Source of the DNA: Paracoccaceae bacterium
Lineage (GTDB): Bacteria > Pseudomonadota > Alphaproteobacteria > Rhodobacterales > Rhodobacteraceae
Reading direction: 5' to 3'
NCBI GenBank assembly: GCA_014239455.1
Contig: JAAZYV010000025.1
Location: 18,346-82,345 of the forward strand
Length of the DNA: 64,000 nt
The position numbers and the translations under genes are program-made. Under the pieces are notes generated by a model. That model was not told where the DNA came from, ran no database searches, and worked only from the letters and a program-made list of their open reading frames with translations. Positions 63,858-64,000 of the stretch are shown piece after piece. Position 1 is the stretch's first letter. Each line of letters opens with the position of its first letter.

Positions 63858-64000
63858 CTAGTTGTTGAAAAGTTCATTTACTTGAGCAGAAATTTGAGCC
63901 TGTAAATCTTTGTCTAATTCGGCTACTTTTTTGCCCTCGGCTACTGTTCTAACAATAATACCAAAACCTTTTGGTGTAATACTTTTAACCAAACGTTTTA
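63858..64000 (-). pseudogene. RNase E/G-family fragment, truncated at the C-terminus and cut by the window edge
   Basis: The last 47 codons of a leftward frame read KRLVKSITPKGFGIIVRTVA followed by EGKKVAELDKDLQ and then AQISAQVNELFNN before TAG. The GFGxIVRTVAEGK block is characteristic of ribonuclease E/G, where it lies in the N-terminal third, well before the catalytic VNTG region. Here the protein stops soon after it, so the catalytic domain is missing. The wording KKVAELDKDLQ recalls Bacteroidota enzymes rather than Alphaproteobacteria; this taxonomic hint is from memory. Confidence 0.6.

Overview
The window is a compact, AT-rich piece of an alphaproteobacterial chromosome. The class is shown by several gene families and neighbourhoods typical of Alphaproteobacteria: IalB next to rlmN, the FtsZ-binding GST-like protein FzlA next to queG, a Tim44-domain protein, a Mic60-like protein between hemD and hemY, an SdhAF4/DUF1674 protein beside rsmB, and hemE bordering the replication origin. 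LptA/B/C and KdsB show an LPS outer membrane. Short gaps, many overlaps, TTG/GTG starts, abutting convergent genes and few intrinsic terminators suggest a streamlined free-living (perhaps marine) lineage. I cannot name the genus.

Layout. 1-9.4 kb: leuC (cut by the left edge), a Rhizobium-type L-asparaginase, ialB-rlmN, an envelope group (two L,D-transpeptidases around a CAP lipoprotein), a YeeZ-like SDR, queG, fzlA, uppP and an NDUFA9-like protein. 9.5-14.1 kb: RNase D, lptC-lptA-lptB, hpf, ptsN, kdsB. 14.1-24.5 kb: dnaK-dnaJ-grpE behind a sigma-32-type promoter, mutS, hrcA, then rph-rdgB-hemW. 24.5-36.9 kb: the origin domain. parB, parA, rsmG, mnmG, mnmE, rho and hemE read leftward, and aroE, coaE and dnaQ read rightward, away from an AT-rich oriC candidate with DnaA boxes at about 32.6-32.84 kb. 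Two parS sites lie inside rsmG and across the mnmG start. secB, a Tim44 protein and an Smr protein follow. 36.9-44.2 kb: a leftward rimP-nusA-ylxR/L7Ae-infB-hslV-hslU operon with sdhAF4 upstream. 44.3-61.1 kb: rsmB, a heparinase-like gene, purH, Trm112, LON-domain and CnoX-like genes, an HD hydrolase, ahcY, gpsA, tsaD, hemC-hemD-mic60-hemY, an SDR and an AEC permease. 61.2-64 kb: an orphan secreted protein, tRNA-Thr(CGU) with a tyrosine recombinase just behind it, a SUKH-like gene, small remnants and a truncated RNase E/G fragment. This last part looks like one edge of a genomic island.

Functionally the window joins replication initiation and segregation (oriC, parABS), translation and RNA modification (rlmN, rsmB, rsmG, mnmE/G, queG, tsaD, infB, nusA, rimP), proteostasis (DnaK system, HslVU, SecB, CnoX), envelope building (Lpt, KdsB, UppP, L,D-transpeptidases, FzlA) and haem synthesis (hemC, D, E, W, Y). 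The most informative non-coding signals are oriC, the two parS sites and the RpoH-type dnaK promoter. No CRISPR array, rRNA or intact insertion sequence was seen. The only region that looks acquired is the right end.
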